From Anodontia alba (Eukaryota > Mollusca > Bivalvia > Lucinida > Lucinidae): a stretch of 64,000 bases of DNA. The notes beneath the pieces are model-generated. The model saw nothing but the letters and a program-made list of their open reading frames with translations. It searched no databases and was not told the DNA's origin. Made by a program: the position numbers and the translations under genes. Shown here piece after piece: positions 32,945-43,933 of the stretch. How positions within the stretch are numbered: the first letter of the stretch is position 1; each line of letters opens with the position of its first letter. Where the stretch lies: the NCBI GenBank assembly GCA_964016985.1, contig OZ024823.1:35321687-35385686 (forward strand), in the 5' to 3' direction.

Positions 32945-33147
32945 GACTTTGAATGTTCAAGGATTATTATTCTGTGTTAGAAAAAATGGATTAAAATTAT
33001 TCTACACGGTTAAAATTTTTATATCCTTGACTTTCTCTGGTTCTATATTCACTCCTTCTACTATCTATGTACTTATTTTCGAAATATCGATCTTAGATTT
33101 CTTGTTTTCTCAATGTTAAATTTCTTCCTTTGTTTCCGCGTCAGTCG

Positions 33148-35343
33148 ATGCATTTCGCCCGCGGCAACTGTGGCCATTTAAAAGCTAAATGGGATACACA
33201 TTTATCTTGTCTAACTTGTAATTCTTGCACACGTATCTCTCCGTGTTATATTTGTAGTTCCTGGACAGAAAAAGTTTGGAACCTAGCAGAAAGAAGACGC
33301 CTTCATGCTACTAGAAAATCAGTTATGACGCAGAAGAGAAAACAGAAGAAATCAAAGAAATCCAAGAAGTCCCAGTCAGACATGTCTGACAACGGGACAG
33401 TTGATGGGAGCACCGCCCCTCATAGCTTTACTGCTCAGGGCAGGACCCATCAAGGTGGCAGCCTGGCGGACTTAGAGTCTGACCGGGCACTAAGCCCACC
33501 AGTCACCAGTCACCAGTCAACCAGTCACCAGTCAACCAGTCACCAGTCAACCAGTCACCAGTCATCCAGTCACTGGGCAACTTATCTCCGTTCATCCAGT
33601 CGCCAGTCAACCAGTCACCAGTCAACCAGTCACCAGTCAACCAGGCACCAGTCAACTAGGCTCCAGTCAACCAGGCATGGGTTTACAGTCATTCCCGTAT
33701 GACCTACAAACACAAATTCCGCCTGGTTATATTCCTATAAATGTGCCTGTACAAAGCTACGCTCCGTCCATAAGTAGCCATATTTCACAGGGTAGTGTCC
33801 ACAGACTATCCAATGTCTTTATTCCTGGTTACGAACGTTCTAATAGACTAGAACTTCCTAATCCAGCTTCTTCCTCTAGACAGATTATTCCACTCGAACC
33901 TGATTTTTCGCAGGTCTCAGATCCGAGTGTAATGATTGAGCCTCCAAATTCAAATGATTTATCTATCTCCAGACCTTCAAGGAAGGATCAGTCTAAAAGA
34001 GAGCATAAATCTAAAAAGAGAAGAAGACATCGATCGTCCTCTTCTTCTATCTCTACTTCCAGATCAGACTCTTTGAGTTCTTCTCGGCGAAAGAAAAATT
34101 CAAAGAGATCTAAGCACTCTCATAAAAAGAGAAGAAGACGATCGATGACGCCTTCTTCTTCATCAAATTCCTCCCAATCTCAACTTGACATTGGTAGATA
34201 TACAAGGGCTCATAAATCTCCCCAGGTTGTTCAAACGCCAACTCCAATACAACCTGAGGAGACTAATTTTAGTCAAATCACAAATCAACCTATTAATTAC
34301 GATCAGATTCAGCCGAATCTCACTCAACAGAATAAGGAGTCAGATTCGGAAACTGAATCCGAAGTCTGGTCATTTGATCGTGCGATTAACGAGGTCTTCC
34401 GGCTTCTTCCTCCTGAGTTATGCCCCAAAACTCAGCAGGATCAAGCTCCATTAAAACCTCTCTCTGGGATCGAACAATTAATGGAGTCTCGTTCCACTCC
34501 ATTACTTGTCCTCCCACAATCCAAATTAGTACAAAATACAACAAAATATATTCAAAATAGACTAGAATCGGACAAATGTTCAAGAGATTGGATTTGTCCG
34601 CAAAGCTTGGTTTCGGCTCTTGCTCCGACTAAATTCTACAAGAGCCAAAACCAATATTTGCCAACTGATAATATCCCTCAATTAGAAGCAGATGCGTCGC
34701 TCCTAGACATTTCTATAAAGGAAGAGCTTCTATTCCGCTCAAGAATCTAGAAGCATGGGAAAGGAAGGCTAGAAAACTAGTCGCTATTAATTCTCATGCT
34801 GATCTATTTTCTTCAGCTGCCTTCCTTTCATTACAACAGGAATCGATGTCGGTTGCGGCCCTTTCCAGACTTCTGGAGGCCGTAGCCAAATCGATTAAAC
34901 ATGCTACTGCCATGTCTACACTTTTAACTACTGAATTATTCCAAGCTAGGAGGGACGCAGCCCTAGCTTCGTCTAAACTACTACTCGACAATTCCACATA
35001 CGAGTTAAGGAACGCTCCTATTAACTCAAAATCCTTATTTGACGGCAGGATAAAAGAAATAGCTAAATCAAACTTTGAAGCTCAACAGCAAAGGTTTCTA
35101 GCTTCTACATCCATTCAGTCACAATCTCATTCTTATAAGCCTCCTTCGCAGAGCAGAGCTTTCAAGATACCTAAATATCCTGCTAAACAAACAACATCCA
35201 GACCTAAACCTACGCAGTCGTATAGGTCCAAAAATATTCCTCAAAGCTCATCTTCTCACATTAAGAAAGATAATATCAAGAGGACTGGTAACATCCGTCA
35301 GTTCCCCTCCTCTAAACCTGCCTCTTCCTCCGCAAGATTATGA
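33148..35343 (+). pseudogene. DIRS ORF1 (gag-like), two frameshifts
   Basis: The start MHFARGNCGHLKAKWDTHLS is followed by a Cys/His cluster (C-x2-C-x2-C ... C-x2-C) at residues ~8-38, characteristic of DIRS ORF1 N-termini. A basic KKSKKSKK stretch and a tandem region with CACCAGTCAACCAGT units (33,503-33,680) come next. The frame changes at ~33,490, where the repeat starts; the second frame reads TSQPVTSQPV and then GMGLQSFPYDLQTQIPPGYI, with an Arg/Ser-rich KKRRRHRSSSSS segment. It shifts back near 34,725, after which LEAWERKARKLVAINSHADL continues to the stop at 35,343. Function in the family: nucleic-acid-binding structural protein. Confidence 0.75.
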
Positions 35344-35344
35344 A

Positions 35345-37422
35345 GGCCCGCCCTTTCCACTGCCTGCTCTTCCGCTCGCGGACACTCCAGTGGGAGGACG
35401 ATTGGCCCATTTTGCGGAAAAATGGGAGGAAATAACAGACAACAAATGGGTCCTCTCTATCGTACGAAACGGATTCAGGATACCATTCATCAAATTCCTC
35501 CTTTGTCATCTGTTCCGATCAGAATGAGTCAATCCTCCTCCCCGTTTCTCAGAGAAGAGATCGAAAATCTTCTCAACAAACGGGCAGTGGAAAGGGTACA
35601 GAATCCGGAAACTCCCGGCTTTTATTCCCGGATATTCCTTGTGCCAAAAAAGAACGGAAAGTTTCGTTTAATATTAGACCTGTCTTTATTAAACCGTTAC
35701 ATAGAGAAACAAGCATTCAAAATGGAGACAGTCAAATCGATAAGACAAGCGATGAGACTCAACGATTGGGCTGTCTCCATAGATTTAACAGATGCATATC
35801 TACATGTGCCGATACATCGTCAATCCAGGAAGTATCTTCGTTTCGTACACGAAGATCAAGTATATCACTTTTCGGCCCTACCGTTCGGAATGTCCCTAAG
35901 TCCGTTAATTTTCTCGAAACTGATGGACGTTATTGCAGCTTTTCTACGCCAACGTGCCATATCAGTTTTTCCATACCTAGACGATTGGCTGATAAAAAAT
36001 CTGATTCACAACCGTCTGATTACTCAGACAAAGATTTGCATTCAAACTATTCAAAGCCTAGGTTTTCTGCCAAATCTCAAGAAGTCAGACCTCTTTCCTG
36101 CTCAGAAATTCACCTTCATAGGTATGGAATTTCTGACGCAACAAAATTTAGTCAGGGTTCCAGCGGATCGTGTACAGAACCTAATTCTAACAATCAAGAA
36201 AATAATGTCAGCAAAACATGTATCGGCACGAACTTTCCTTTCTCTTTTGGGCAAACTCAGTGCTGCAGCAGACCTTGTTCTCCTGGGCAGACTGCACTTA
36301 CGTCCTCTTCAGATGTGCCTGCTGTCAGTCTGGAAACCTCATATTCTTCCTCTCGATCACCCGATCTCGATAAACGGCATGATTCGATCTCACTTACAAT
36401 GGTGGATAAACCCCATTCGATTCGAGACAGGGACTTCAATCCATCCTCCAGACCCCAAATTCTTCCTTTATACGGATGCCAGTCATTACGGATGGGGAGC
36501 TCATTTAGAGCCGACAACACTGTCCTTTCATGGTCGCTGGACAGAAAACCAATCCCAGCTCCATATCAATATGTTAGAAATGATGGCCATACGATTAGCA
36601 CTGAAACAAGCCAAAACATTTATTCACCATTCTTGCATCATGATATCCACAGACAACACAACGGTGGTCTCATATATCAACAAACAGGGTGGCACTCATT
36701 CCCCCAATCTTTGCGTAGAAGTTTGGAAAATACTCAATTGGTGCCTGGAACAAGACATAGTTATCAGAGTACGTCACATCCCAGGCAAATTCAACATTCT
36801 TGCAGACCGCCTCTCAAGACTAGACAAACCTATCAAGACAGAATGGGCTCTGGATCAAACAGTTGCGAATTCAGTATTCCATATGCTCAACTTCCCAAAT
36901 GTGGATCTGTTTGCGACAAGATTCAACCACAGACTCCCATTATATGTCTCTCCAGTACAAGACTACAAAGCACTAGTGATAGATGCCCTGTCCATGGACT
37001 GGAATCATCTTCATGCATATGCTTTTCCTCCTTTTATTCTGATACCTGCTGTTCTAGAGAAAATCCGACAACATCAGTGCAGAATAGTTCTCATAGCTCC
37101 GTTCTGGCCACAGCAACAGTGGTTCTCAGAACTTCTTCTTCTATTAGTGTCAGCTCCGATTCGTCTGCCACTAATTCCAAGACTACTGACTCAATCCAAA
37201 GGAAGATTTGTACATCAAAACCTCCCAATTCTCGACCTTCACGCTTGGGAGTTATCAAACAATCAATCAGAGATAAGAAATTTTCACAAAACGTTGCAGA
37301 TTTTGTCTCCAGATCAAGAAGAGCATCTACACAAAAAGTCTACGATGCAAAATGGACCATCTTCTCTAATTGGTGTCATACAAAAAAGGTTAATCCGATC
37401 TCGGCCCCTATTACAGTTATAG
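35345..37422 (+). pseudogene. DIRS reverse transcriptase / RNase H
   Basis: The conserved entry VGGRLAHFAEKWEEITDNKW and VLSIVRNGFRIPFIKF lies in one frame (35,390-~35,488). The polymerase proper continues in the next frame from PPLSSVPIRM, consistent with one lost T near 35,487. RT landmarks: FLVPKKNGKFRLILDLSLLN, SIDLTDAYLHVPIH (block A), LPFGMSLSPLIFSKLMD (block B), and the catalytic YLDD at 35,974-35,985. RNase H: LYTDASHYGWGAH (first Asp at 36,475), LEMMAIRLAL, ISTDNTTVV, HIPGKFNILADRLSR. A C-terminal DLFATRFNHRLPLYVSP / AYAFPPF domain typical of DIRS Pol follows. The ORF without the entry begins at ATG 35,422. Apart from the shift the enzyme looks intact. Confidence 0.88.
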
Positions 37423-38333
37423 CCGATTTCTTAATCTTTCTTTTTTCGGAAAAGAAATGTCAGATTAGTACTATTAAAGGTTATAGATCTATGATCTCTA
37501 ACACTTTAAAATTCAAAACTGGTAATAGAATCGGATCTAATCCAGTTTTATCTGAACTTATCAGATCCTTTGAACTTCAACGACCAGTACAAAGATCTCT
37601 TACACCTAAATGGGACTTATCATGGGTTTTAGTATGTCTACAAAAACCACCTTTTGAACCTCTTGATAAGGCTTCTAAATTTCACGTTACTATTAAGACA
37701 GCCTTTCTCTTAGCTCTTGCCACTGCTAAAAGGTGTAGTGAAATACATGCTCTAGCTATGGATTCACAACATTTAAGATTTAATCAATCTGATGGTTCAG
37801 TTTCCTTGATTCTTAAATCTGGTTTTTTAGCAAAAAACCAGCTTCCTTCTGTTAAACCAGATCCTATTGTTGTTCCTAGTCTTGCTCGAATATGTAAATG
37901 GGAACATACTGACAGACTTCTTTGCCCCGTTAGGGCTCTGAAATTCTATCTCAAAATGACTAGCTCTTATCGCCAAAATAGAACTAGACTTTTTCTTCCT
38001 ATTAAAGGCAATAAGGATGTCTCTAAAGATACTATCTCCAGATGGATATCTTACACTGTTAAACTTGCCTATAGGAAACTCACTAAACGAGATATCTCTT
38101 TCCTTAAAATCAAAGCTCATGAAGTTAGAGCTCTTTCCTCTTCTTGGGCTTTCTTCGACAAAGTTCCTCTCAATGATATACTTCAAGCAGCGGTTTGGAA
38201 TAGTTCATCAACTTTTGCCAAATTCTATCTCAGAGACATGTCTCAACAAGCACAGAATCTCCAAAGTTTGGGCCCCATTGTAGTGGCACAAAAAGTGGTG
38301 GGGGGCCAACAGCAATCAGCTATGGATGTGTAG
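37180..38333 (+). CDS. DIRS tyrosine recombinase
   Basis: Homology is readable from about RLGVIKQSIRDKKFSQNVAD (37,240) to the stop at 38,333. Catalytic residues are visible: Arg in AKRCSEIHAL (37,731-37,733), His and Arg in KAHEVRAL (38,118-38,129) and the nucleophile Tyr in KFYLRDM (38,226-38,228). The N-terminal SAM-like core-binding part is RRASTQKVYDAKWTIFSNWC. The frame is a third one relative to RT and is open without a stop from ~35,766, so it overlaps the polymerase ORF by at least 240 bp and potentially by 1.65 kb. The role is integration of a circular DNA intermediate; the product is expected in the nucleus. Its start codon is unclear, since DIRS recombinases are often expressed from an overlapping frame. 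This is the one ORF of the element with no visible lesion. Confidence 0.9.
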
Positions 38334-38574
38334 ACAACGTCAACAGCCCCCCTAGACCTGATGCTATACTAGAGAGGTACTAATTATATCTTTATTATAT
38401 ATATATGTTAACCCTGGATTACTTTATCCTTGGTTAAAGGATCTTATTATTGCCTTAAGCACTAATTATGTCCTCATTATATATATATAAAAAATAAATC
38501 CTTTTATTAAGCCTTAATTCAGAAGTTGGGACTAACTTATTAGGAGAAATCCTCCCTCCTATTCTACAAATTCT

Positions 38575-38668
38575 AGCACATTATCTATAGGTTAATGTAT
38601 TACGAAGTTAAAATGAAGTTTTTTAAAAGTAAAACATATTTTAACGAGTAATACTTAACCTATAGATA
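38575..38668 (+). repeat. DIRS internal complementary region
   Basis: AGCACATTATCTATAGGTTA ... ACGAAGTT is the complement of the left end, directly joined through AAAA (38,610-38,613) to AATGAAGTTTTTTAAAAGTA ... CTATAG, the complement of the right end. Confidence 0.93.
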
Positions 38669-38729
38669 AGTATTTATCGTCCCACCTCCCTTCCCTCGCT
38701 CCTTTCTCCTAATTGTGTATTGTTTTACA

Positions 38730-38937
38730 CATAAAAGAAACTGACACGTGATCATTTGAGCGGGAGGAACTACGTCATACAGGTAACTGTTAAGGGGACC
38801 TTCTGAATTAAGACTTTCTAACGACTGAAAGGTCGTTTTTTCTGTGGAGGGGGTGAATAACAGAATAGAATAGCACATTATCTATAGGTTAAGTATTACT
38901 CGTTAAAATATGTTTTACTTTTAAAAAACTTCATTTT
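38730..38937 (+). repeat. DIRS right end: ITR plus extension
   Basis: The inverted copy of the left ITR (CTGACACGTGATCATTTGAG ... TATCTATAGGTTAA) is followed by the private extension CGTTAAAATATGTTTTACTT ... ACTTCATTTT. Confidence 0.92.
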
Positions 38938-39084
38938 TCCCAGAAAAGAAGATGTGATATTTCATGCAAATTGTCTCCATTAGAGAATTTGCATGAAATG
39001 TCAAAGCCTATTTTCAGGAAAAAAATGGAAAAAAAAAAATAAAATGTCGTCTGCTGAAAACTGCACCCAGAATGCTAAGTGCTA
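38938..39084. mobile_element. FamB right part after the DIRS
   Basis: It resumes at TCCCAGAAAAGAAG and contains the palindromic centre and the CGTCTGCTGAAAACTGCACC end. Confidence 0.82.
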
Positions 39085-39186
39085 ACACTTGTCCTGCAGA
39101 ATAAATTAAGATGCCACGCCCTTTTCTAATTTTCAACCAGTCAGATTACTTGATCCAGATTGTTGATATAAATTCACATACTGAAT

Positions 39187-39254
39187 GGCAAACAGTGCAG
39201 ATCCAGATCAGTTGGCTTCTTAAAAGCTAACTGATCTGGATCTACACTGTTTGC
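39187..39254. mobile_element. FamC element, near-perfect palindrome
   Basis: GCAAACAGTGCAGATCCAGA and TCTGGATCTACACTGTTTGC enclose AGTTGGCTTCTTAAAAGCTAACT; the best preserved FamC copy. Confidence 0.85.
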
Positions 39255-39791
39255 AAAGGCAGGGTATATCTGGGTTCAGCAGGACAAGGGTTAAGAAGAA
39301 TTTTGGAAGCGCCATTGTCGTTCCTGCATGGGATTGTTTTTTAGATGACCTTTACATATAATATGGCTCTCCTCTGTGGCCATATTTAGTCATCCTGTTG
39401 ATTACAATTTTTATAAAGTTAAACTTCACGTAAGAAGCCACTGATTCCTAGAAATTGTTGTTATTTTCAACTTCTGAAAACAAAGCTAGACTCACACAGA
39501 GCAAAGCTTGCATTCTTCTGTTTATTTCCTTGATATATACATTTGCATAGCAAAAAAGTATCCTTGAAATAACCCCATCCATTGTATGACAATGTCTGAT
39601 TCTCGGGATTCTAGAGTATGACCTAAAGGACTGTCTGTTCGGTCCGGGAGAATTGATTATAAAAATTGCAAGAGGGTAACATGTTTGATGATGAATCTAT
39701 AGAAAAATATTTATTTATACAGATCTTGAACATGATAATAACCTTGAGGTGCTTCATCTGACATACTGGTAGTGCAGAAAACTACCTAGTA
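39255..39791. other. No gene or classified repeat seen
   Basis: AT-rich spacer. Confidence 0.5.
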
Positions 39792-40067
39792 CATCACGAA
39801 AACACGCCTATATAGTTTTGGCCCCCTTAAACCCCATTTTTATATAGTAAAATTGGGGTTTACAGGGTAAACCTTATTTTGTCTTATTTCTGCTCAGAAA
39901 CATAGATTGTGGTACTCGTTAGAACCGCCTCGTCGAGGCGGTTCTAACGTGTACCCACAATCTATGTTTTGAGCAGAAATATGAAAAATATCAAATTTTT
40001 ATCTGAAAATTTTCATATTTTGGTGGGATAATTTTCAGTATATTTGAATAGGCATGTTTTCGTAATG
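39792..40067 (+). mobile_element. FamA element
   Basis: Full length; termini CATCACGAAAACACGCC and GGCATGTTTTCGTAATG. Confidence 0.9.
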
Positions 40068-40089
40068 AGACAATGAAAATGAAAGTAGG

Positions 40090-40330
40090 TGTTTACATAA
40101 TCCGACTTGTACATTATTTAAAAAAACATGGCAGCATAATTATGCAAACGTCGATAGGGTAGATAGAATCGTGGCAGGTTTTCACGTTCCACTTGTGCAA
40201 ATAACATGAAACTTTTACAATGTTATTGTGATATATCAGAAATTTAAATTCAGTGGAGAAAAGCAAAAGTATTTTCTATTATAGAAAAAAATCAGTATAG
40301 AAATTGCATAGAACAGGTCATTTCTAAGCC
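40090..40330 (+). repeat. Degraded FamD interior
   Basis: GAAACTTTTACAATGTTATT ... ATAGAAATTGCATAGAACAG follows the FamD order with many changes and no termini. Confidence 0.5.
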
Positions 40331-40400
40331 GAGGATTTACTTATATAAGGATATATATTTGAAAGCACAGAAACAGAAATAGATACCCCGGATGGGGAAA

Positions 40401-40468
40401 CGTCCTAGTGCCCGAGTGGTAAAGCGTTTCCGACGGTGGATCACATGGTCCCGGGTTTGAATTCCGCT
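40401..40468 (+). pseudogene. tRNA-like sequence
   Basis: TAGTGCCCGAGTGGTAAAGC resembles an A box/D arm and CCCGGGTTTGAATTCCGC a B box/T arm. Acceptor-stem pairing is poor. It is followed at once by a T-rich run to 40,520. Probably a tRNA-derived SINE head or tRNA pseudogene. Confidence 0.5.
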
Positions 40469-40528
40469 GTTTTTTTTTTTTTTTTTTTTTTTTTTGTTTT
40501 TTTTTGTTTTTTGTTTTTATTGTGTTAG

Positions 40529-40806
40529 CATTACGAAAGCACGCGTATTCAAATATATTGAAAATGTCACCACCAAAAACTGAAAGTTTTCAGATAAAAA
40601 TTCTGATATTTTTTCATATTTCTGCTCGAAACATAGATTGTGGGAACTCGTTAGAACTGCCCCGCTGAGGCGGCTCTAACGAGTACCCACAATCTATGTT
40701 TTTGAGCAGAAATAAGAAAAATAATGTATACCCCTGTAAACCCCAGTTGTACTATATAAGAGCGGGGTTTAAGGGGTTCTAATTATATAGGTATGTTTTC
40801 GTGATG
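40529..40806 (-). mobile_element. FamA element
   Basis: Full length, directly after the T-rich run; centre GAACTGCCCCGCTGAGGCGG has several arm mismatches. Confidence 0.88.
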
Positions 40807-41377
40807 TGGTTTAACGACACGCCAGCCCTTGTGAGTCATTTTGCGTCGTCTCCTAGAGAAAGGGAGAAAAGAGATGGTAGAGATAGTAAAAGAGATGAAA
40901 AAAGAGACAGGGAAGAAAGAGGAACAGGAGTGAAAGTGAAAAAACCCTTACCTGCTACTAGGATAGTAGGTCTTGCCCAACTGTAAGCCAATATCAGTTG
41001 GACGCCCCGGTGATGTAAGATACACGACACCTTCACACCACCCGACCACCCCCAAATTCCGCTGGAGACAGACTTCAGCTCATGACTGTACCACAATTCA
41101 TTGTACAGATCATTGTACATTATCACCCTTCAATGTTGAAAAAGGAGCAGTTTAAATAAAACCAAACTTTACTTACAAGCAAAACCAGTAAACAACATCA
41201 GACATTGTAACAACATTAAACTCATCTTTATGTAAATAAATGTCTTGTCTATGTATATGAAGATACTTACATTACAAATAAGCATTGAGTTTCATCACAT
41301 CTGCTGACGAATGCTATTTACTGCGATCAGGTGACATTCGACATAGATTTCTGCTCACTGGATGAACTTTTTTGATA
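40807..41377. other. No gene credited
   Basis: An Arg/Glu/Lys-rich 61-codon ORF (40,801-40,986) starts inside FamA and reflects A/G-rich sequence. Nothing else is supported. Confidence 0.45.
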
Positions 41378-41600
41378 TATCGGTCGCTCATGTAATATGC
41401 TCAAAACCGAAACTGAGACAGTTTCTAATTAAACTATTTTTGTGGATTTTATCGATGAATAAACTTCGGCAAACTTCACAGACTAAATGGAGCCAGAGGA
41501 GGGCTTTATTCAGTCTGTGATTCCCGAAGAGGGCTGTATTCGGTTTGTGTGTGAATCGCGGGGTTTTACACATTGTTAAAATCCACAAAATAATAATCCA
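41378..41600. mobile_element. Foldback with TTTTGTGGATTTTA ends
   Basis: TTTTGTGGATTTTATCGAT at left pairs with AAAATCCACAAAAT at right; the inner CAGACTAAATGGAG / CAGTCTGTGATT segment is loosely inverted. A related sequence lies at 43,770-43,915. Confidence 0.55.
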
Positions 41601-41621
41601 TTCCTTATAGTGATCAGTATA

Positions 41622-41735
41622 ATTGAATACGCGTGTTTTCGTAGTGACTCCTTTTCAGAAGTGGGGTGGTGTGCAAGAAAGCAAACAGTAAATTACAAAA
41701 CCTCTGCCTAGTGAAAATGGGAGAAAATCAACCAA
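41622..41735. repeat. FamA end fragment followed by FamE fragment
   Basis: TTGAATACGCGTGTTTTCGT ending GTAGTG, then CTCCTTTTCAGAAGTGGGGT as in the right half of the FamE copy at 10,590. Confidence 0.55.
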
Positions 41736-41924
41736 GTGTGTCCTGTCCCATTTTATCAACAACGAAATCCTTGCCTGCATTTCTGTACACGTTCCGAGTC
41801 ATTTTTTGGGACCCGTTGGAAGAGATAGGGGTATATCGAAGTCTTATCAGACAGCGCAGTATTTTCAAGATCTCCGGTATAACATACGGGAACTTGGCTT
41901 TTCCTCAAGCGCATCTCTGGCATT

Positions 41925-42203
41925 CATCACGAAAACTTGCCTATATAATTTTGACCCCCTTAAACCCCACTTTTATATAGTAAAACTGGGGTTTACAGGT
42001 GTATACATTATTTTTCTTATTTCTGCTCAAAAACATAGATTGTGGGTACTCGTTAGAACCGCCTCGCCAAGGCGGTTCTAACGAGTACCCGCAATCTATG
42101 TTTTGAGCAGAATATGAAAAATATTAGATTTTTTATCTGAAAACTTCCAGTTTTTTATGGTGAAATTTTCAGTATATATTTGAATAGGCGTGTTTTCGTA
42201 ATG
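41925..42203 (+). mobile_element. FamA element
   Basis: Full length; CATCACGAAAACTTGCC to GGCGTGTTTTCGTAATG. Confidence 0.9.
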
Positions 42204-42225
42204 ACTTGTTCGGTGCATTTTCGCG

Positions 42226-42651
42226 CTTTGCATAGCGGAAAAAATTCAGCAGAAGACATTTTGAAATGTTTTTTTTTCTTATTTGTCCCAGAAAAAAGGA
42301 TTTAATATTGCATATTAATAATAATCGACTTTATTTATAGAGGGTAACACATTTAGTAATCTAGTACTAATCTTCCATGTGGCCCTCTTTTTTCCTGGGT
42401 AGAAACCAGTACTAAGCAATGTGGATAAAGTCCCTTGCTCAAGGAAACAACACTTGCAGTTAGTGGGGATCGAACCCGGTACCTCTCGATCTCGAGTCCG
42501 ACGCTTTACCACTGCACCACAGCGCTCCACGTATTGCATGCAAATTGCGTCTTTAAGAGACAATTTACATGCAATGTCATAACCTATTTTCTGGGAAAAT
42601 AGGGAAAAAAATATCGTCTGCTGAATCTGCCCCGAGAGCGATAAATGTTAA
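42226..42651. mobile_element. FamB element carrying a SINE
   Basis: Left half to 42,313 and right half from 42,532 are continuous once the SINE is removed; the centre CAAATTGCGTCTTTAAGAGA is intact. Confidence 0.82.
42314..42531 (-). mobile_element. tRNA-derived SINE, 218 bp, with target duplication
   Basis: Read on the minus strand it begins GTGGAGCGCTGTGGTGCAGT, with an A box TGGTGCAGTGG and a B box GGGTTCGATCCCC (plus 42,465-42,477), and ends in AAATAAAGTCGATTATTATT. TATTGCAT flanks both sides (42,306-42,313 and 42,532-42,539). The promoter boxes look functional for Pol III. It must be mobilised by a LINE in trans. Confidence 0.88.
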
Positions 42652-43211
42652 GCTTCGGCCGCTGACTCATTAGTCTTAACGATCATGTTTTTGAGATTTT
42701 TAACACACCCATAAAAGTATCCGCTTCCTTTATTCAGATTTCAGGTACCCCCTCCCATCCCACCCAACCCATCCTAATTTATTGGCATAGTTATTTTCCT
42801 TTGCCGGTGTATCCGATCTTAAAAGCACATGCGACCTGCGTAGATCTAGATCCGCACAGTTTAGTCAGTGACTGCACTGTTCGCTCACAAAGCGTGAATG
42901 TAAGCACAACGTTGACTGATCAGACTGCAGATACACAAGCTGATCAAGGTTTGCATTCGCATCTGTTATAAAGTCCGCTCTTCACTTAGATGGAGTTCAT
43001 TATTTTAGGTCAACCAGCAGTATGCCTCAGTCAAGAATAGACCAGGATGCTTCCAAGCTTGAAGACTTCTTACAAAACTGTGGTAAGATTCCCGTTTACA
43101 TATAAGCCAGGGCACATCATAGCCTACAGTATTGCATGTTCGCCCAACGAAGACAGATCGGCCTGTACAAATACGCAGACTAATTAGTCATTGCTTCGCG
43201 CTCTGTGGTTA
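42652..43211. other. No gene; patches of GC-rich foldback
   Basis: CTGATCAGACTGCAGATACA near 42,918 and GAAGACAGATCGGCCTGTAC near 43,149 resemble the GC-rich foldback family but are incomplete. Confidence 0.4.
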
Positions 43212-43513
43212 CATCACGAAAACATACCTATATAATTTTGACTCCTTTAAACTCCACTTTTATATAGTAAAACTAGGGTTTACAGGGGTATACATTATTA
43301 TTCTTATTTCTGCTCCAAAACATAGATTGTGAGTTCTCGTTAGAACCGCCTCGCCGAGGCAGTTCTAACGAGTACCCGCAATCTATGTTTTGAGCAGAAA
43401 AAATGAATAATATCAGAATTTTTATCTGAAGATTTTCTCTGTTTTTTTTTTTTTTGTTTTTTTTTTTTGTGGTAAAATTTTCAGTATATTTGAATAGGCG
43501 TGTTTTCGTAATG
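43212..43513 (+). mobile_element. FamA element with T-rich insertion
   Basis: Termini are intact; a T/G homopolymer at 43,440-43,470 expands the right half. Confidence 0.88.
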
Positions 43514-43933
43514 GAAGATTGATTGGCCACAGCACGAATACCTTTTTCATCCGACTTCTAAGTTCTAAATTCTTATTTCCGAGTTTTTACTTCAAGTTTA
43601 AACTATATACCTATATCATCCAGCTATATTTTAAACACATCAACCGTCCCCTACCCTGGCCAGGCCAACCCATATAAATTTCAGAGGCGTTTTACGGCCG
43701 CCACACATTTACCCCATATAATTTTTAGTGGCGTTGTACGGTCACCACACAGTTACCTCAGTATAGGAATGAATTTCATTTTTAAGGATTTTACCGGTGT
43801 CTAAATGACGATGAATTATTCACTAACTCCATAGAGAAGGGTTTTATGTAAAGTTTTTGAGTGAGGCGCAGACGTTTACACATCGATAAAATCCACAAAA
43901 ATAAAATTCATCTCTTATAATTCCAACTGCTGT
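43514..43933. other. Old foldback remnants, no gene
   Basis: It contains TTTTACGGCCGCCACAC, shared with the flank at 15,578, and a loose inverted pair ATGAATTTCATTTTTAAGG / AAAATAAAATTCAT. Confidence 0.4.

Larger units (their letters stand above)
32762..38937 (+). mobile_element. DIRS-type tyrosine-recombinase retrotransposon, 6.2 kb
   Basis: It has the full DIRS layout: inverted terminal repeats (32,781-32,944 against 38,730-38,892), unequal end extensions, and an internal complementary region at 38,575-38,668 that contains the complements of both outer ends joined together. It encodes ORF1, RT/RNase H and a tyrosine recombinase in overlapping frames. Flanking FamB sequence re-joins without any target duplication, sharing only TTTT with the element ends, as expected for recombinase-mediated insertion of a circle (family knowledge). 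The copy carries about three single-base frameshifts. Confidence 0.93.

Noticed and set aside
35766..37179. First 470 codons of the 855-codon frame as a separate protein
   Set aside because: They overlap the RT in another frame and show no homology of their own; only the C-terminal recombinase part is credited.
40401..40468. Functional tRNA gene
   Set aside because: Acceptor and anticodon stems do not pair well; only D- and T-arm boxes are recognisable.
40801..40986. Charged Arg/Glu ORF as a gene
   Set aside because: Starts within the FamA terminus and reflects an A/G-rich stretch.
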